Shown: in pieces, positions 40,134 through 53,000 of the stretch
Position numbering within the stretch: position 1 is the first letter of the stretch
Layout: each line of letters begins with the position of its first letter
Assembly: GCA_036924285.1 (NCBI GenBank)
Contig: JAYKYS010000012.1
Coordinates: 5,766,001 to 5,830,000 of the forward strand
Reading direction: 5' to 3'
DNA from: Asterella californica
Lineage: Eukaryota; Streptophyta; Marchantiopsida; Marchantiales; Aytoniaceae
DNA length: 64,000 nt
Made by a program: the position numbers and the translations under genes
The notes under the pieces: model-generated
Database searches by the model: none
Told to the model about the DNA's origin: nothing
Seen by the model: only the letters and a program-made list of their open reading frames with translations

Positions 40134-42226
40134 TTGTTCAGTTTGCATCCAAACAAAACATTAGCAGTGTCAATCCAAGGGGAAGCCGGAGCTTTACATA
40201 GGAAGTGTAGCATCGCAAGTGCTAGATTTCATGCTCTAGAGCATCATTTCCAGAAAGGGATAGGCATTGGATCCATCAAAGGAAAAAGAGAGGTTGACAT
40301 GCCTTCGGATGTTGAAAGATATATCCGTACTTTCTCCAGGTCACAAGGATCTCTCATTCCAAAAACATAGTATCTTTTTTGACATAAGATCAGAGTTTTC
40401 CAGAGAGTCCTCATGGATGATATAATTTATAAGCTGGAGATCACGTGCTTGTTTCATCAGAAGACATACGGTATTGGCATAATTCGATGGTAAGTACGTA
40501 TCATATTATATGCTTTTTCACCTAATAGTACTGAACTTTTTGTCTGTATTTCAAATTTCTCCATAGATGTGGTGCTATTTGTTACCAGAGTACTTGTAGC
40601 CATACTAGAGATTTATTTATCCATAAATGAGAAAATGATATACTATTTAAATGACAAAAAATCAAAGAAACTCGTATCTCTCCTCCATTGAGTAACCCAC
40701 TGTTTTCAGAACTTTTATCATGTATAACAGTTTTCTGCATAATGGTTAAATTTCTTCATAAATAGATCATCAAAGAATACATGAGACAGCGAGAACCAAG
40801 ACACGGGAATCTCCAGTTCATGCTACATGAAAGTATACAAGCATTTAGATGGAATGTGGAGGAGATATACTCTCAATGGTTTATAAATTATCTAAAGCAC
40901 GGTGGAGGTAAGAAGATTCTCACAGAATATCATCCGGTCACTGAGACAGAACCGATATCTTATCTGAGAAAATTTTTGATTTTGCAATTAGAGAGAAACG
41001 TCCGACTGAAGCTCCTGGTAGATCTGTAACTGATGCAGAATGTACGAATGGTAGATATTTAAATGCAAAATGTGATGAATTATTATGCCCCACGGTATCA
41101 AAAAAATTAGTTGTAGTTCTTATGGTTGTTACATCCCTAAAGACAACGCAAGATCTTATCTCAAGAGAGCAGCTTGTAAAATTTCAAGTATCCTTAGAAG
41201 CAAGTGGAGTCATCAAACTAGAAAAAGCTAGACCTTTCGTCCATGCTTCTCTCGTAAGTAGAGTCAAGACCAAATCCTTCGAGTCTACGATCATACGCTT
41301 TACAACACTCTTGCAGACTGACAAGAAATTAGGGAATACATATGTCACAAAGGCTCATCCAGACGAACTCGATCATTTACAAGTCAAATGTGTCAAAACG
41401 GTACGCTCTTCTTTTATTGTAATCTCTTTCAAAGTTTTATTTGCATTTCTCTTTGCGCTATTGTACATAAAAAGACAGTTACTAAACACTGCAGTGCAAT
41501 GAGGTACTACGTTTGCAAGGACACCTTCTTGAACTACCTCGAGTTTATCTGTCAATTAAAACTTCCTCCAATATAGCTTCTCGTAGTCCATTGCTTACAC
41601 ACGTCCCTCTCTCGCTACACTCGATGGATGAACTTAACAGTACACAAAGTCGGGCTGCCACCTGCAATACAAATGATACATCATGAGATAAATTCACGAA
41701 TACCAATTTTGAGCAGTTTAATATAATTTTGTTGATGACAGTTTGTAGCAGTTGCAATAGTTCTGTGTGCGAATTCTGCGATGAACTTAACTAAGCATCT
41801 TCGGCCTCCTAGCATCTGGTCATACTTTTGTTTTGCTCGTCTTAGTTGCAGCACAACATATTATTCCTTTTTGGACCTCGTCTTTTTCTTCAAGCGTCAA
41901 TGCTAGAACTATCAGCTTTTAATTTCTTGGTATCTCTTTTCATGTGTAACAGGATGCAAATGAAGAACCCACGCAATTCGACGAGGCTTATATTTACCGA
42001 GCGGGACCCAACAAGCAGACCAGACGAACCAAACAGAACTGGAAACTTATCAAACTTGACGCTGAACCTACCATCTCAAGTCCCAAAGTCACTTGAGTCT
42101 ATGGCCATGAATGATTTCCGTGGAGGAGAATTGTATGTTGAACTTAATATCCAAGATCAAGCGAAGGTAAAATTTCCGTTAAACTATTTTCAAGTTGGAT
42201 CCTTATGTAGCATATCTGCTGGTTAA
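40134..42226 (+). pseudogene. Further gene-like fragments, same strand, unknown function
   Basis: Separated ORFs: 40134-40370 (GEAGALHRKCSIASARFHAL), 40781-41029 (LQFMLHESIQAFRWNVEEIY, FLILQLERNVRLKLL), 41122-41502 (ISREQLVKFQVSLEASGVIK, YVTKAHPDELDHLQVK) and a short frame at about 41955-42095 (EEPTQFDEAYIYRAGPNKQ). They may be exons or remnants of the gene starting at 38127, since all are on the plus strand between the same direct repeats. No domain is recognised. Confidence 0.3.
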
Positions 42227-42334
42227 CTTTGTTACTACATTTTCAGACCATGTTGTATCTTTACTCAGATATACAACTGCTTTAAATTTGCAGTTCTCTT
42301 GACAAGCTCACGTAGAGTTTCACAAAACTTCATG

Positions 42335-42530
42335 AAGGGAAGTTTATCTTCAGATGTCTCAGAATTCTCTTGGACAGGAAGGTGATCCTGTTTGAGGTTG
42401 AAAAGTCCTCAGTTTCTTCTTCTGATCTTGATATTCAGTTTATCTCTTTGGATTTTGCGCATCCGTATGAGCCTCAACGTGTTGTCTTTGATATCTCTTG
42501 CTTGCATGCTCATCTCTTTGATCTATGGAT
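42335..42530 (+). repeat. Local duplicated blocks between the gene-like stretch and repeat copy 2
   Basis: The part at 42335-42440 (CTTGGACAGGAAGGTGATCC, GAAAAGTCCTCAGTTTC) recurs at about 43220-43340. The part at 42450-42520 (CAACGTGTTGTCTTTGATA) recurs at 36860 and 42720. This indicates old local duplications. Confidence 0.6.
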
Positions 42531-42644
42531 ATTTGCTGTCTATCGGTAACTTGTAACATATTACAGACTTTGGAGTTCCTTATTCTCCTATCGTGCATTC
42601 TCTTTGGAGTCTGCTTTCCTCTATGTGTATCTAGCTGGACTTTC

Positions 42645-43176
42645 GAACCGTGAGTGTTTGCTCGTTCTTTGGATTTCGTTGTGTCATTTGTTCTTTGGAT
42701 TTTTCTCGTTCGTATGAACCTCAACATGTTGTCTTTGATACGTATTGCTTGCGTGATTTGTGTGATTCCTTTTTGGTCACGAGTGTGGTTTCGTAGAGCA
42801 CCAACATCTTTTCGGAGCTTTCACGCTAATTCGTTGGTTGCGGCTCCTATTATTCAGGAGTTTTTCTTATTCTTTGTAGAATTGTGAGTGAGATCTACTT
42901 ATGAGTGTTGGAGCACTAAGTCACTGATTCGGATTGTTGATGCAAGGAGAAAGAACGGATGAGTTGAGATATTACATGATATGTTATTATATCACTGAGA
43001 CCTGTGTTTCTCTATTGTAGGGACTCGACAGAAGAATGGGGCATGCAATTCTCCCGTGTGAGCTAGGGGTTGTAGGGAGTGTGAGAGAAGTTGGAAAACT
43101 ATGAGGAGAAGGGTGTCAAGAGGAAGAATTTGACATCTGAACTGGTAAGACTGTAGTAGATAAGAGCCGAAGAAAG
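42645..43176 (+). repeat. Dispersed direct repeat, copy 2
   Basis: Counterpart of 36750-37224 in direct orientation, about 5.9 kb apart and visibly diverged by indels. Confidence 0.7.
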
Positions 43177-43345
43177 TAACAGGTTGTTGTACAATATGAG
43201 AGAGAGAGAGAGTTTGTCTTCATGATCAGAGTTTGTCTTCATATGTCTCGGAACTGAACATAAACTCTTGGACAGAAAGGCGGTCTTGTTTGAGTTTGAA
43301 AAGTCCACAGTTTCGTGTGATCCTGATTTTCAGTTTCCTGCTCAT

Positions 43346-45381
43346 CGATATCGTAACTGTCAGTGCTAAGTGCTCATGAATTCATGGGATAGGTTGAGTT
43401 GCATAAACCGAGAGAGTGTTCTGTTCTACGCTTCGGCTGTAACTTGCTAGCAGTTAGGTTCTTAAAGTGTAAACGTATTGTCCCTTCAGTCAATACTAAA
43501 AAACTCTCGACTGCTTAACGACAGATTCTTCGGATCATGCATATTGTTCTGTATATTTATTTTTTTGATTTTATTTTTTAGTGTTGGTCTTTTTGTAAGT
43601 AAATCACTCTCTTACACATTACACTTTTCTTTACTGCTGTACTTGGAACGGCAATCTCTTCTGCGCTTCCATACCTGAGTAGCATCTCATACTTGGAGTA
43701 GTATCTTAGTATCGCTATGGACAAATTTCCATTTGGCTCATCAACTTAACTCACACTAGTTTTGCCCACAGATACACCATTGTAAGACTTACTTGGTTCG
43801 TTATAAAGGTGTGTCCATGTGCAGGATTGAAAGGAAAACAGATCAAGAGATTGTCTCATGCAGATCTGAAAAGATCAACTGATCTAGTCAAAAAAAATTC
43901 AAAATGATCGATCAGATCATCTCATCTTCTGTACCGGTAGATATCAAAAAATTTGGAGAGCAAGCTAAACTTACTATTGCGATGATAACTATGAGAGAAG
44001 ATAAAGAAATGAATGTCTACAGATAGCTGAATAAGATCATCGCTGATCACGTTAAAAGGTCCAAAACCTTTTGTAAGACATCGAAGTTGAGGCAATGACA
44101 AGCCACGGTTATTAGAAAAACTTGTACAGTGGGCGTTAATTCATAAGATTAAAATAGTAAGAGATGTGGAAAGGGTTATTAGAAAACCTTGTACAGTGGC
44201 AGTTAATTCATAAGATTAAAATAGTAGATGTGAAAAGAGGCCGGGCTGAAATTCTCCTATCCACGAACAATATTCAACTTCTTCACCAATAAAAATTTGA
44301 AATTTCATCACAATATTGGTTGCTGGATACCAAATGGTATAACTATTCATATGGTTGCCCAGCAAAAGTTCCAGATATATCACACTTAGGTGCATTACTT
44401 TTATTTGGTGTAAACAATGTAAAGAATTTAGTGCTTTCCAAGTCCATTTTTGCTGGAAGTGTTCCAAGTCCATTTTTTACTCGAAGTGGTGCAATCTATT
44501 AAGTGTAAATGATGTAGACAATATGGTGCGTTTTCACTTTCACAGTTATGCAGTTTCACTAAAGGAGCAATTCGTTTTTTAATGTTTGGCCCATTATTTA
44601 CAGTGCAACTGATAAACTCCGGAAAGTTACAACTACACCGTAATATGGTTCATTTAACAGTGCATATAGACCATTTATTCACCTCGGACAATTCCGGAAT
44701 CCTTCCCTGTGTGAGTCGTATGATTCAGAATCTGAGCATTGAGATAGTCAATGCTCAGCTTGATAGAAACTTGGATCGTAGTGTTCTTGAGCCAGCATCG
44801 GTGAGTTACAGATATGCCGAACGCTGTCCTCAGCTGGAGACGGGTAGCCCTGAAGAGAGAAGTATAGGAGGAATCATCTCCTTCACGAACGTAATTCCAA
44901 TGGTGACAATCGGAGCGGCAGGGAACAAGAATGCAGGGAAGGGGCTGCCGTGCGCAATCGGAGCGACGATGTTGGTGGCATGCCGAGAGAGTGGCTTCTT
45001 GATAGGGAACGAACCATCGTTCGTAGTGATTCTAATTTGAACAGGAATATTCCGCTTAGTCACGAGAGCGCGGTCCAGAAGTGGGAGAATACGGGTGGCA
45101 GTAGTAGAGTTCCTTCTGACGTGGTCGACTGGGGTCTGGTAACTTGGAGGAGCTCGATACTAACTTCCATCCTGGCCGCCCTCCGGATAATATGTAGATG
45201 TAATCTTTTACTTTATTATTGTCAGTTCTGCGGGCTTAACCCGCTTCTCGCTTGTCAAAAGAAAAACAACCTCCACCCACCGTATACAACGGACAACTTT
45301 AGGATCCAGTTTCTGAAAGAATTGCTGACGCACAGTCAAATAGACACTCTAACCTGGATCTACAACAAGACGATTCGAAGT
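43346..45381. other. Intergenic stretch; no gene recognised
   Basis: A short coherent frame at about 43900-44028 (MIDQIISSSVPVDIKKFGEQ) and ORFs at 44582-45040 and 44950-45414 show no known family. The part next to 45382 lies 3' of the pectin methylesterase gene and may include its untranslated tail. Confidence 0.35.
44107..44240 (+). repeat. Tandem duplication, two copies of 67 bp
   Basis: GGTTATTAGAAAA...CATAAGATTAAAATAGTA occurs twice with starts at 44107 and 44174, differing by a few bases. Confidence 0.8.
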
Positions 45382-47528
45382 TCAAGGATACACAGAATCC
45401 TCGAGCAGAGTTGAGTTATAACTAGAATCCCAAACCAGCCACTCTTGCCCGTTCACATAACTTTGGCCCAGATAAGGTCTAACTTCGTCAACCGTGAGGT
45501 TCCTGGACCACGGTACGAGTCGGACCGGCTTTGATCCTGGGCCACTGCAGTCATACAGCCCGAAATATGTCGTGCTGCGAACATACGAGGGAACAAAGCT
45601 GTCAATGCTGTCCTCAGTTAGGGGTGATTGACTAGAAAAACAGACCGCTGAAGCGACGAAACTGAACACTTCTGGATACATGAAAGCTATCTTGGATTCT
45701 TACTCATGTCTCCCTGGATCTCCGAAATCGTTCCATCCTTCAGCATCAATGATGTCTTCAAAATAACTCTGTGCAAACACGATCTTCGCGAAGCGCGACC
45801 ACGCTCTTCCGAGGTACACCGATCCCGTCCCAGTCACGTAACATCCAACGAAAGCGAAGCCCGTGTCTTCATCCGGCGTTCGCCTCTGTTGTGCAGCAAT
45901 GGCGCCGAACTTCGTCGCGATTGAAGAGAGCGTGCAATTCTGCCACAGCAATGCCAAAACTCAGACGTTGGAATTCCATTCGAACTCTTTGGCAAGAGTT
46001 TTACTTCGTCTATGCGGCGTTTGGAAAGCGACTCCCAAAGGCAAGAGCGTGTACGTTCAAGTTCATCACCGCTACATTAACCTCGGAAGTTAGCCAAGGC
46101 AAATCACGGACCTCGAATAATGTTCGACCATTGCCGAAGATGAAATCAATTGATCCCTGTATGAAGCACCTATGGTAATAGTGTCGACCCTTGTAGTCGT
46201 AAAGAGTATCCTGAGCACCGAGGAAACTGGAGTCGTAGAGAGCAGCATAGTCCCCTGCAATTAGAAATGCAACTGCTTGAGAGTTCTGAGCTCCGGGGTC
46301 TGGTGCAGGCGCCGAATTCTGAAAGGCAAACGCAAGGGCATCAAGAGGGTAGACAAAAAACGGCCTATTCAGGACGTGCGTCTCTAAATACTAGAAAGAA
46401 TCCAAAAGGACATAATAGATATAGAGGAGGGCAAGGACGACAACAACCTAAGAAGAGTCACCTGGAAGGTTACGTTCTGGGCGACAAAGTAATCCGATAG
46501 AACAGTGACTGAGGCACTCTGCATCGTCCCGAAGAGAGCCAAATCCTCGGAAGAGTTCAAGAAGTGAGCCGCTACTGTCAGTCGACTCCCCGCTGTTGCG
46601 TTCCAGCTTATGATCGTGCTTCTCGTGCTATCACCGTGGAAGGTTATATATGGCTTGTTGCGGGGTATAACGACTTTTTCTCTGCATATTTACGATCCCT
46701 CATCAGTTGTAATACAAGTCCAATAGCCCACTGTTCCATCAACATTCACATGTCTAGATCTGTGTAACACAATCTCAGCTCAGCACGCAAATGTCACCTA
46801 TAAAATCCACCAAGAATTCGGATAATAACGCGCTGTGAATTGTTCTCTCTGACGAAGTCCACTGCACCCTGGACCGTGCTGAAGTCGCCATCCCCAGCCT
46901 GACTCACTATCAAAAACATAAATGGGTGCTCGAAGATTTTTCTATCGTGGCCGAATTTGCTGTTGTCTGGAGCAGATTCTTGAGTCCTCGCGATCTTTCT
47001 CCTACCGAGACGAGTGGAGGAGTGCATTGGAGATGGATGACCTCGCCTTCTGGATATCTTCTCCGAAGGCAAATATTGTGATCGCCGCGAGTGAAAATAA
47101 TCCGAACGTTCGAGGTAAGACTGGAAGACCTTATGAGCTGCAACAGTTGCAGATTCTACTCGAACGCTCAGACCAGTAGCAACTATCTGAAATCCTGTAT
47201 CCTCCTCAGCGCTGGAGCTGCTTCCGGGATCAGAAACCGTAAAAGGTCCCTGTCTCCTCGCTCCGCGAGTTCGTAAGCTCCTCTTAACTCCCTTCTTCCC
47301 ACTAGATCCCTTGAACGCAGAGAAATAGTCCCCTCCATGATCTCCCTTTCTGTTAGCTTCTCTATCTACAGATTCGGAATTTCCTGAGCATCGTAACTTC
47401 AAGGTTGGATCTGAGAGCTCAGAAACGGTGCGAGTATCGTGCCGACCGCCGAAACTCGTGCTCACGTAGAAGAAAATATGGAAGACTACGAGAATCTGAA
47501 TGAATAGAGTAAGCCGATTCCGATCCAT
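45382..47528 (-). CDS. Pectin methylesterase (pectinesterase), five exons
   Basis: It removes methyl esters from cell-wall homogalacturonan. Exons inferred from GT-AG borders and protein continuity: 47528-46798, 46681-46462, 46319-46112, 45939-45704, 45574-45382 (stop). Introns are 116, 142, 172 and 129 bp. The first exon opens with a hydrophobic signal peptide ([17 protein letters not shown]), then about 190 residues without recognised domain. The catalytic domain begins [20 protein letters not shown] and continues with [34 protein letters not shown] (conserved Gln), GAQDTLYD (catalytic Asp), SIDFIFGNG (second Asp), [24 protein letters not shown] (conserved Arg), [12 protein letters not shown] and [11 protein letters not shown]. 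All expected active-site residues are present, so it looks functional. The N-terminal region is basic and unlike the usual inhibitor-type pro-domain; another intron there is possible. Secretion to the wall is inferred. Confidence 0.9.
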
Positions 47529-48940
47529 AGCTGGATCTCAGCTCGCATTCAAAGCGAGTTAACTCGTTGTTCAGTCGTATATTGCCTTTGGAGACATTAA
47601 TAGTACATTCCTTGTCGCCATTTCCTGCTGTACAGCTCCCTGGCGGACTGGATGAGCGATTGTTGTCGACGTTTACTTGAGGTGGTAACGGCATCTACAC
47701 CCACTTGACAAGGCAATTTCCTCTCACTAGGACCCAAAAACCACACAAAGGTTCTTGATGCTTAGCAGGAGGCTCGAGGCATTCTACTTGCACCTCAGCA
47801 GGCGCTCACTACCTGTCTTCGGCTGGCTTTGAGCGCGCCTCAAGAGTGTTCAGGAGCTCCAGGTTGTACTGTACTCTTGCCGGACGCTTCAGGCGCAGCC
47901 AACTTACATGAAGGAGGAACCTTGGATGTGCGAACTGTTCACTCCGACCGTTCAATTTCTCACTCGCATCGCAGAACAGAGGCAGAAATCTCGGGACGAA
48001 GGACTTTCACGTCTGCTTTCTTGCAGTTCAAACGCTCGAAGGAAACATTTCCGTAGGACGGAGGGATTTTCCCTCCACTCGCTCTTTGGTACCAGTCATT
48101 TCGTGCCTCACGACTGTATCAGTTACCTTCTTCACCAACTTCATACCAAACACTGATTACTTTGCGCTCTATGATCCCCTTCATTTGATGTGCCGTAATC
48201 GTGAATTTGTTCGTAAACGGTTTTTGGTGCATGAATTGAATGGAGCTTATGTAAGCCTGTATGTCCTTGGACGGAGTTGAAGGCGGGGTCTTGCCGTATC
48301 TGCCATGCCTTCCGCGCCCTGTCCGACGTGCCACTCAGGGAATGGTAGCCGCCAAGATGCCGCTTTACTGTTCCAACTCATAACGGATTTCCTTAATCGT
48401 ACGTGTGTTAGTTCACGTCCAACAGGCCGAATTTGCCACGGCAGTACTGTACGTTTCTTTTTATGCTTTACTTGATGCTCTAGTAGTGTACTTCTCTGAA
48501 AACTGCAGAGATTTATTTTACCGCAACTCTAATACGTTTGTCAGATTGATCCCACCCTCTAAAGATTGTATTACTTTGACCAAACCTTGACTTGCAACAG
48601 CAGGTTTAACAAGTTTACCGGCCGGTGAGAGAATTATAAGATAATATGGGTTGATAATATGCTATAAAGATCTTTTTAACTCAGTTTTTTATATATGTGT
48701 AAATACATGGCTGGTTGTTGACATGCAAGTCTTTCAATCAGATACATGACGTTCTGACTTACTTACCTGCTATTTTCAGTCATGGGTGCGGTCAAACAAT
48801 GATAAAAAAGATGATATCAAGCACAACAAATGTATTAAGGTTACAATCAAGTATATTTCAGCTCAAAATTGCAACTCTCTTTTTCTTACTGTACATAAAT
48901 CATTTTGCTCTTTTTCCCTTTGTAGTATTTCGTGGTTTAC
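47529..48940. other. Upstream region of pectin methylesterase; no gene recognised
   Basis: It contains the presumed promoter side of the minus-strand gene. Short ORFs on both strands (for example 48119-48334 minus) have no family resemblance. No clear TATA box could be tied to a transcript start. Confidence 0.35.
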
Positions 48941-48959
48941 TTATGATAAACCATCTTTC

Positions 48960-49860
48960 TTTCCCCAATGCTTTATTGTTTAGGTTCAGAGAATCGATAT
49001 TCCACCGTTTAGATTCGGTTCGGACTCAGAAAATCGATAAAGCACTGTTTAGGCTCGAGAAATGGGTATACAATTGTTTATGCTCAATAAGACACTTACA
49101 TTGATTGATCACAGGTACGTTAATAGGGCAAAAAATAACATATATGATTCATGTTATATGGAACTATGATGCATCATGGTTTATCAATCTAAACCACTCC
49201 TTCCAGAAGTTTATATATTGTTTTTTGAATATTAATTTATTTACTATCCTTGAAATGTAAGTCCTTGTCTTAGAGCTCAAAAGCACCAATATTTGAAAAC
49301 AGCGGAAAGTAAATTTTACGTGTAAGGTACAAGATTGGTAATAAGCAGCAGTCCAGACTATGTATAGTTTCAGTATCGTGAATAAGATTGGAGGTGTGAA
49401 ATACCATTTTTCTATATTCTCGAAAAAAAGTTTTGGCTGGATCATTTTGAGTTTTATATGTGTATTTTTGAATTCTACACGTGCTAGGATGATCAAGCTG
49501 GATCTCCACCATCTCCACCATTACGGACAATACTTCTCGTCCACTAAGTATCTGAAAACTTTGATCGTAGTGCAGGGAGGACTTTCAAAAATATTTTATA
49601 CTGAATAAACTGTGAGAGACTAAGGAACTCCAAAATTACTTTTAAAATAAAAAAGGTGACACCAAATGTAATTATAAAACTGCAGTTGCATATTAACTCT
49701 TATCCAACCTAAATAGTGGTTTATCAATTTCTCGAGCCTGAACAATGGTTTATCAATCTTGTGAGCCGGGTCGATAGAATATCAATTTCTAGACCTAAAC
49801 CTAACCCAAACTGCGGTTTATCAATTTTCTCAACTTAGATCGATGGTTTATTAATTAACT
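48960..49860. repeat. Fold-back (inverted-repeat) element with short internal repeats
   Basis: The left arm (about 48960-49110) has repeated GAGAAAT/ATCGATAAA..GTTTAGGCTCGAG units. The right arm (about 49700-49860) carries the complement, GGTTTATCAATTTCTCGAGCCTGAAC and variants, at roughly 27-31 bp spacing. The loop between is AT-rich without supported ORF. This resembles fold-back or Mutator-like non-autonomous elements; target duplications were not identified. Confidence 0.5.
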
Positions 49861-49861
49861 T

Positions 49862-50050
49862 GTCCGCTTTATCCCTTCATAGGGCATCGGACTGTCCTTG
49901 GTGGGTAACCACAGCGTACCCGGACCAGATTGCACATATAGCACATACAGCAACTTCTTGCACCTCCAACCGAGAGCAGGCAGGCTTGAACCCCAGACCT
50001 TTGGCTTAGAGGTCTGAGATCCAACCATCTCAGCTACCAATCTTCGGTAG
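49862..50050 (-). repeat. tRNA-derived SINE-like sequence
   Basis: On the minus strand, box A-like TAGCTGAGATGG (50036-50025) and box B-like GGTTCAAGCCT (49992-49982) have tRNA-like spacing, with a stem (CAGACCT/AGGTCTG) between them. A body of about 120 bp continues to about 49862. It is not a functional tRNA: no acceptor stem closes it. It abuts the right arm of the fold-back element. Confidence 0.55.
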
Positions 50051-53000
50051 CTGAGTCAGAAATAAACCACGATGGAGAAAAAGAAAGAAACGAAAAAAAC
50101 CGAAATGGTTTACGTAATAGCCGTAGCTAAGCATATGTAATGCTTTACCAGAAGCGTGAACAGTAGAACTTTTTGGTTCTAAGTAATATCAAGATACCCA
50201 ATGCTTCTTTCCTCAAACTGCTGACCGGAAGCTGGAGGTGGCGCTGGCGCTTATCAGTTCCACCCGCGCTTATATTTGCAACCTGGAATTTGTCTGCTCC
50301 ACGATTCAGCTGAGGTACTTGGTACCTCATCTGCGTACGTAACTGCGTCATTGACCACGTTGGACTGCTTCACAATCAGAATGAACTCTAACAGATTGTA
50401 GGTTCAAGAGCACAACCTATCCCTCTAAACTAGAGTTATTTGTCTCCCGAGTCAAGTCTACTTTGGTCGAGTGTCAACTTCACTTTAGGCTCTAGAATAA
50501 AAATCAGTGGCGGTTGCTAGCTCAAAAGTACAATTTACTGACGACCTATACATAAAAAGGACAAAAACACTCGACAGTTACATCGATTTTTACGAAAAAT
50601 CGTCATGAAACATATCATTTCATATAGTTAAAGTACGAATCTTGGCATAGGCAACGTCATCATCACCATCAACAATTTGCACACCATTTGAAGCTGGAAT
50701 CTGTTGCTAAACTACTGATTATGGTGACCCTTCAGAACTATCGGATCTCCGTAGCTTCTTCCAAGCTTTTATATGCTCGAGGATTTTCACATACATATTA
50801 GGAAAACAGAGTTCAATCGTTAACGAATTGCTTCATCATTCACGACTCCTCGAAACAATGTATGATTCTTTCATATAAAATCTTCTAAAATTAGTTTCAC
50901 TAGAGAAATAATGGATAACAGTATCAGTGTTGTTTATGAACTAAAGTAAGAGCAGTATGAAGAAGTAACAAGATTTCATTTCAAAGTCCAGAGATCATAT
51001 TAAAATAGATAGTATTTATTCACAATGAGTGGGGAACTAATTGGGTCATATATCGATAATAGCATGCACTTCTTCAACTTGGACTAATCAGGGTGTCAAT
51101 GTTGGACCATTTATGTAAAATTCTTGACTTGCGAGAGGAAGTTATGATTTTTGCTGGATCTTGGTGGGTGTTTCTTGTGAGTATTTCTCGAGGTGCCCAG
51201 AAGAAAATATCGCGAGTATTTTCTTAACAGATTTTCACTTCTTTCGCTTGTTTGTTTTTACATTTGAGAAATCTATTGCTCTAAATAATTATTCTTGATA
51301 TTAGAATTAAAAAAAATTATCAAAGTGATCATAATACCCATTCACAAGGAGGACTCAAAATGAATCACGGTTCTACACAAAAATTACGGTTTTTTCTCTC
51401 TCAGCTGTTGAAACATTTCTCCTCTTTAACTTTACCTTACTTCCTACCAACTGCAAAGATTGGTCCCAAATCCCCTTTGGTTAGAGACTTGGGCCGTGAC
51501 CACCAGGCTAGCTCGAGATTATGACCCATAGAGAAAGATTTCGGCATGTTTTTCTCACTATCTTAAGCCCGTCTGATACTCAGCTGCGATGCAAGATTAA
51601 CATCTTCTTTTCGAGTCCCTCTCCCACCTGATCTTGAATGAACCTCATCGCTTTCAAGAAGGAAGGTAATCGACAGCTCTTAAACATCAATATTTGAGAT
51701 ATTCTAGAGAAATGATCTTCTTGATTGGGTTGCCTCTTCGCCTAGTACAAAAATGTTTATTCCTTGCGTACTAAACTTCTCAAAAAAGTTGCAACCTTTC
51801 AAGAATATCACGCATTAATGAATCTTAAACTACTACTTTGTGTAGTGAGTTGAAATAAAGATAATAAATGATGGAGAGGTAAATATGGAAAGGGTTAGGA
51901 AATAAATTTAACTGGAAAGTGAAAATAATTTGATTGGAATATAGCTTCTGGATACATAGTTTAGATAATGCATTTGTTAACACTCTCATTGTAGGTTTTT
52001 ACAGATCTTTTTACATCTTCAGATTTAGCTATCACTTAACATTTACAAATACTTTTATTTTTTCTGTGAACTTGGTACTGAAATCTTATTTCACATTTGT
52101 ATATTTCTCTCATCTCAACAAGCGAACAAAAGTTCCACGAAGTTGATCTTGCTTGCAATGATTAAATTGATGGAAGAGGCAAATATGTACAAGATTAACT
52201 TATTACATAACTTTTTTGTCAAGAGGGTTAGGTAATAAATTAAATATACATGGTATGAATGTATATTAGTGACAAGATCATGGACTTGTACCTCTTGAAG
52301 CACGTAGGCTTACACATGCTTCATGGGTTATTTCTTTCTTTTTTGCATCACTCTTTTCAATTAAAATTTAATTTTACCAATATATTTAATATTTTACTTT
52401 ACTTTACTCTAACAAATTATAATATTATTTATTTATTTTTAACACAATTTGAACATACTATCAACTAAAATTAATACCTTCAGGAGACTTTATGTGTATT
52501 ACATGAATCCAAAAGCTCTTGCAGTCTCGACAGGAACCAATCTACATCAAGAGTTCAGTCCTTATCTTTCTGCTAGTATTTTACTTGTCTCTTCTGTAAA
52601 ACTCAAGAATCGTGAATATTTATTGTCTAGTACATGAATAGATGAGTGACAGCGAAAAAATGCTACTCTGCAACATATTGCCCCTAGAAGTAGCTTTCTT
52701 CCACTTCCTGTTGAGATGTATGACAACTTTATCTGCATATAGTCAACATCATCCTCTTGCTACTCAAGAATGAGTATCTCCTTTAGATACTTCAGTTCCT
52801 CCCGTCTCTATATTGATATATTTTCTCTGATAGATGGTGATCTTCATAAGACTCATATTTCCAGCAACTCACCTATACGGGGCCTTCACTCTTCGGATGC
52901 ATTTTCCACTCTTAAACCTAATGTCTACCTCATAACTTTTCCCTGATCCCTTACTCTTTGTAAGAATACCATAATACCTGAGAACGAAAGATAACAGTTC

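Noticed and set aside
44582..45414. Overlapping ORFs 3' of the pectin methylesterase gene
   Set aside because: No family resemblance in any frame; left as unassigned.
49925..50040. A functional tRNA gene
   Set aside because: Box A/B motifs are present but no acceptor stem or normal anticodon arm can be formed; a SINE-like origin fits better.
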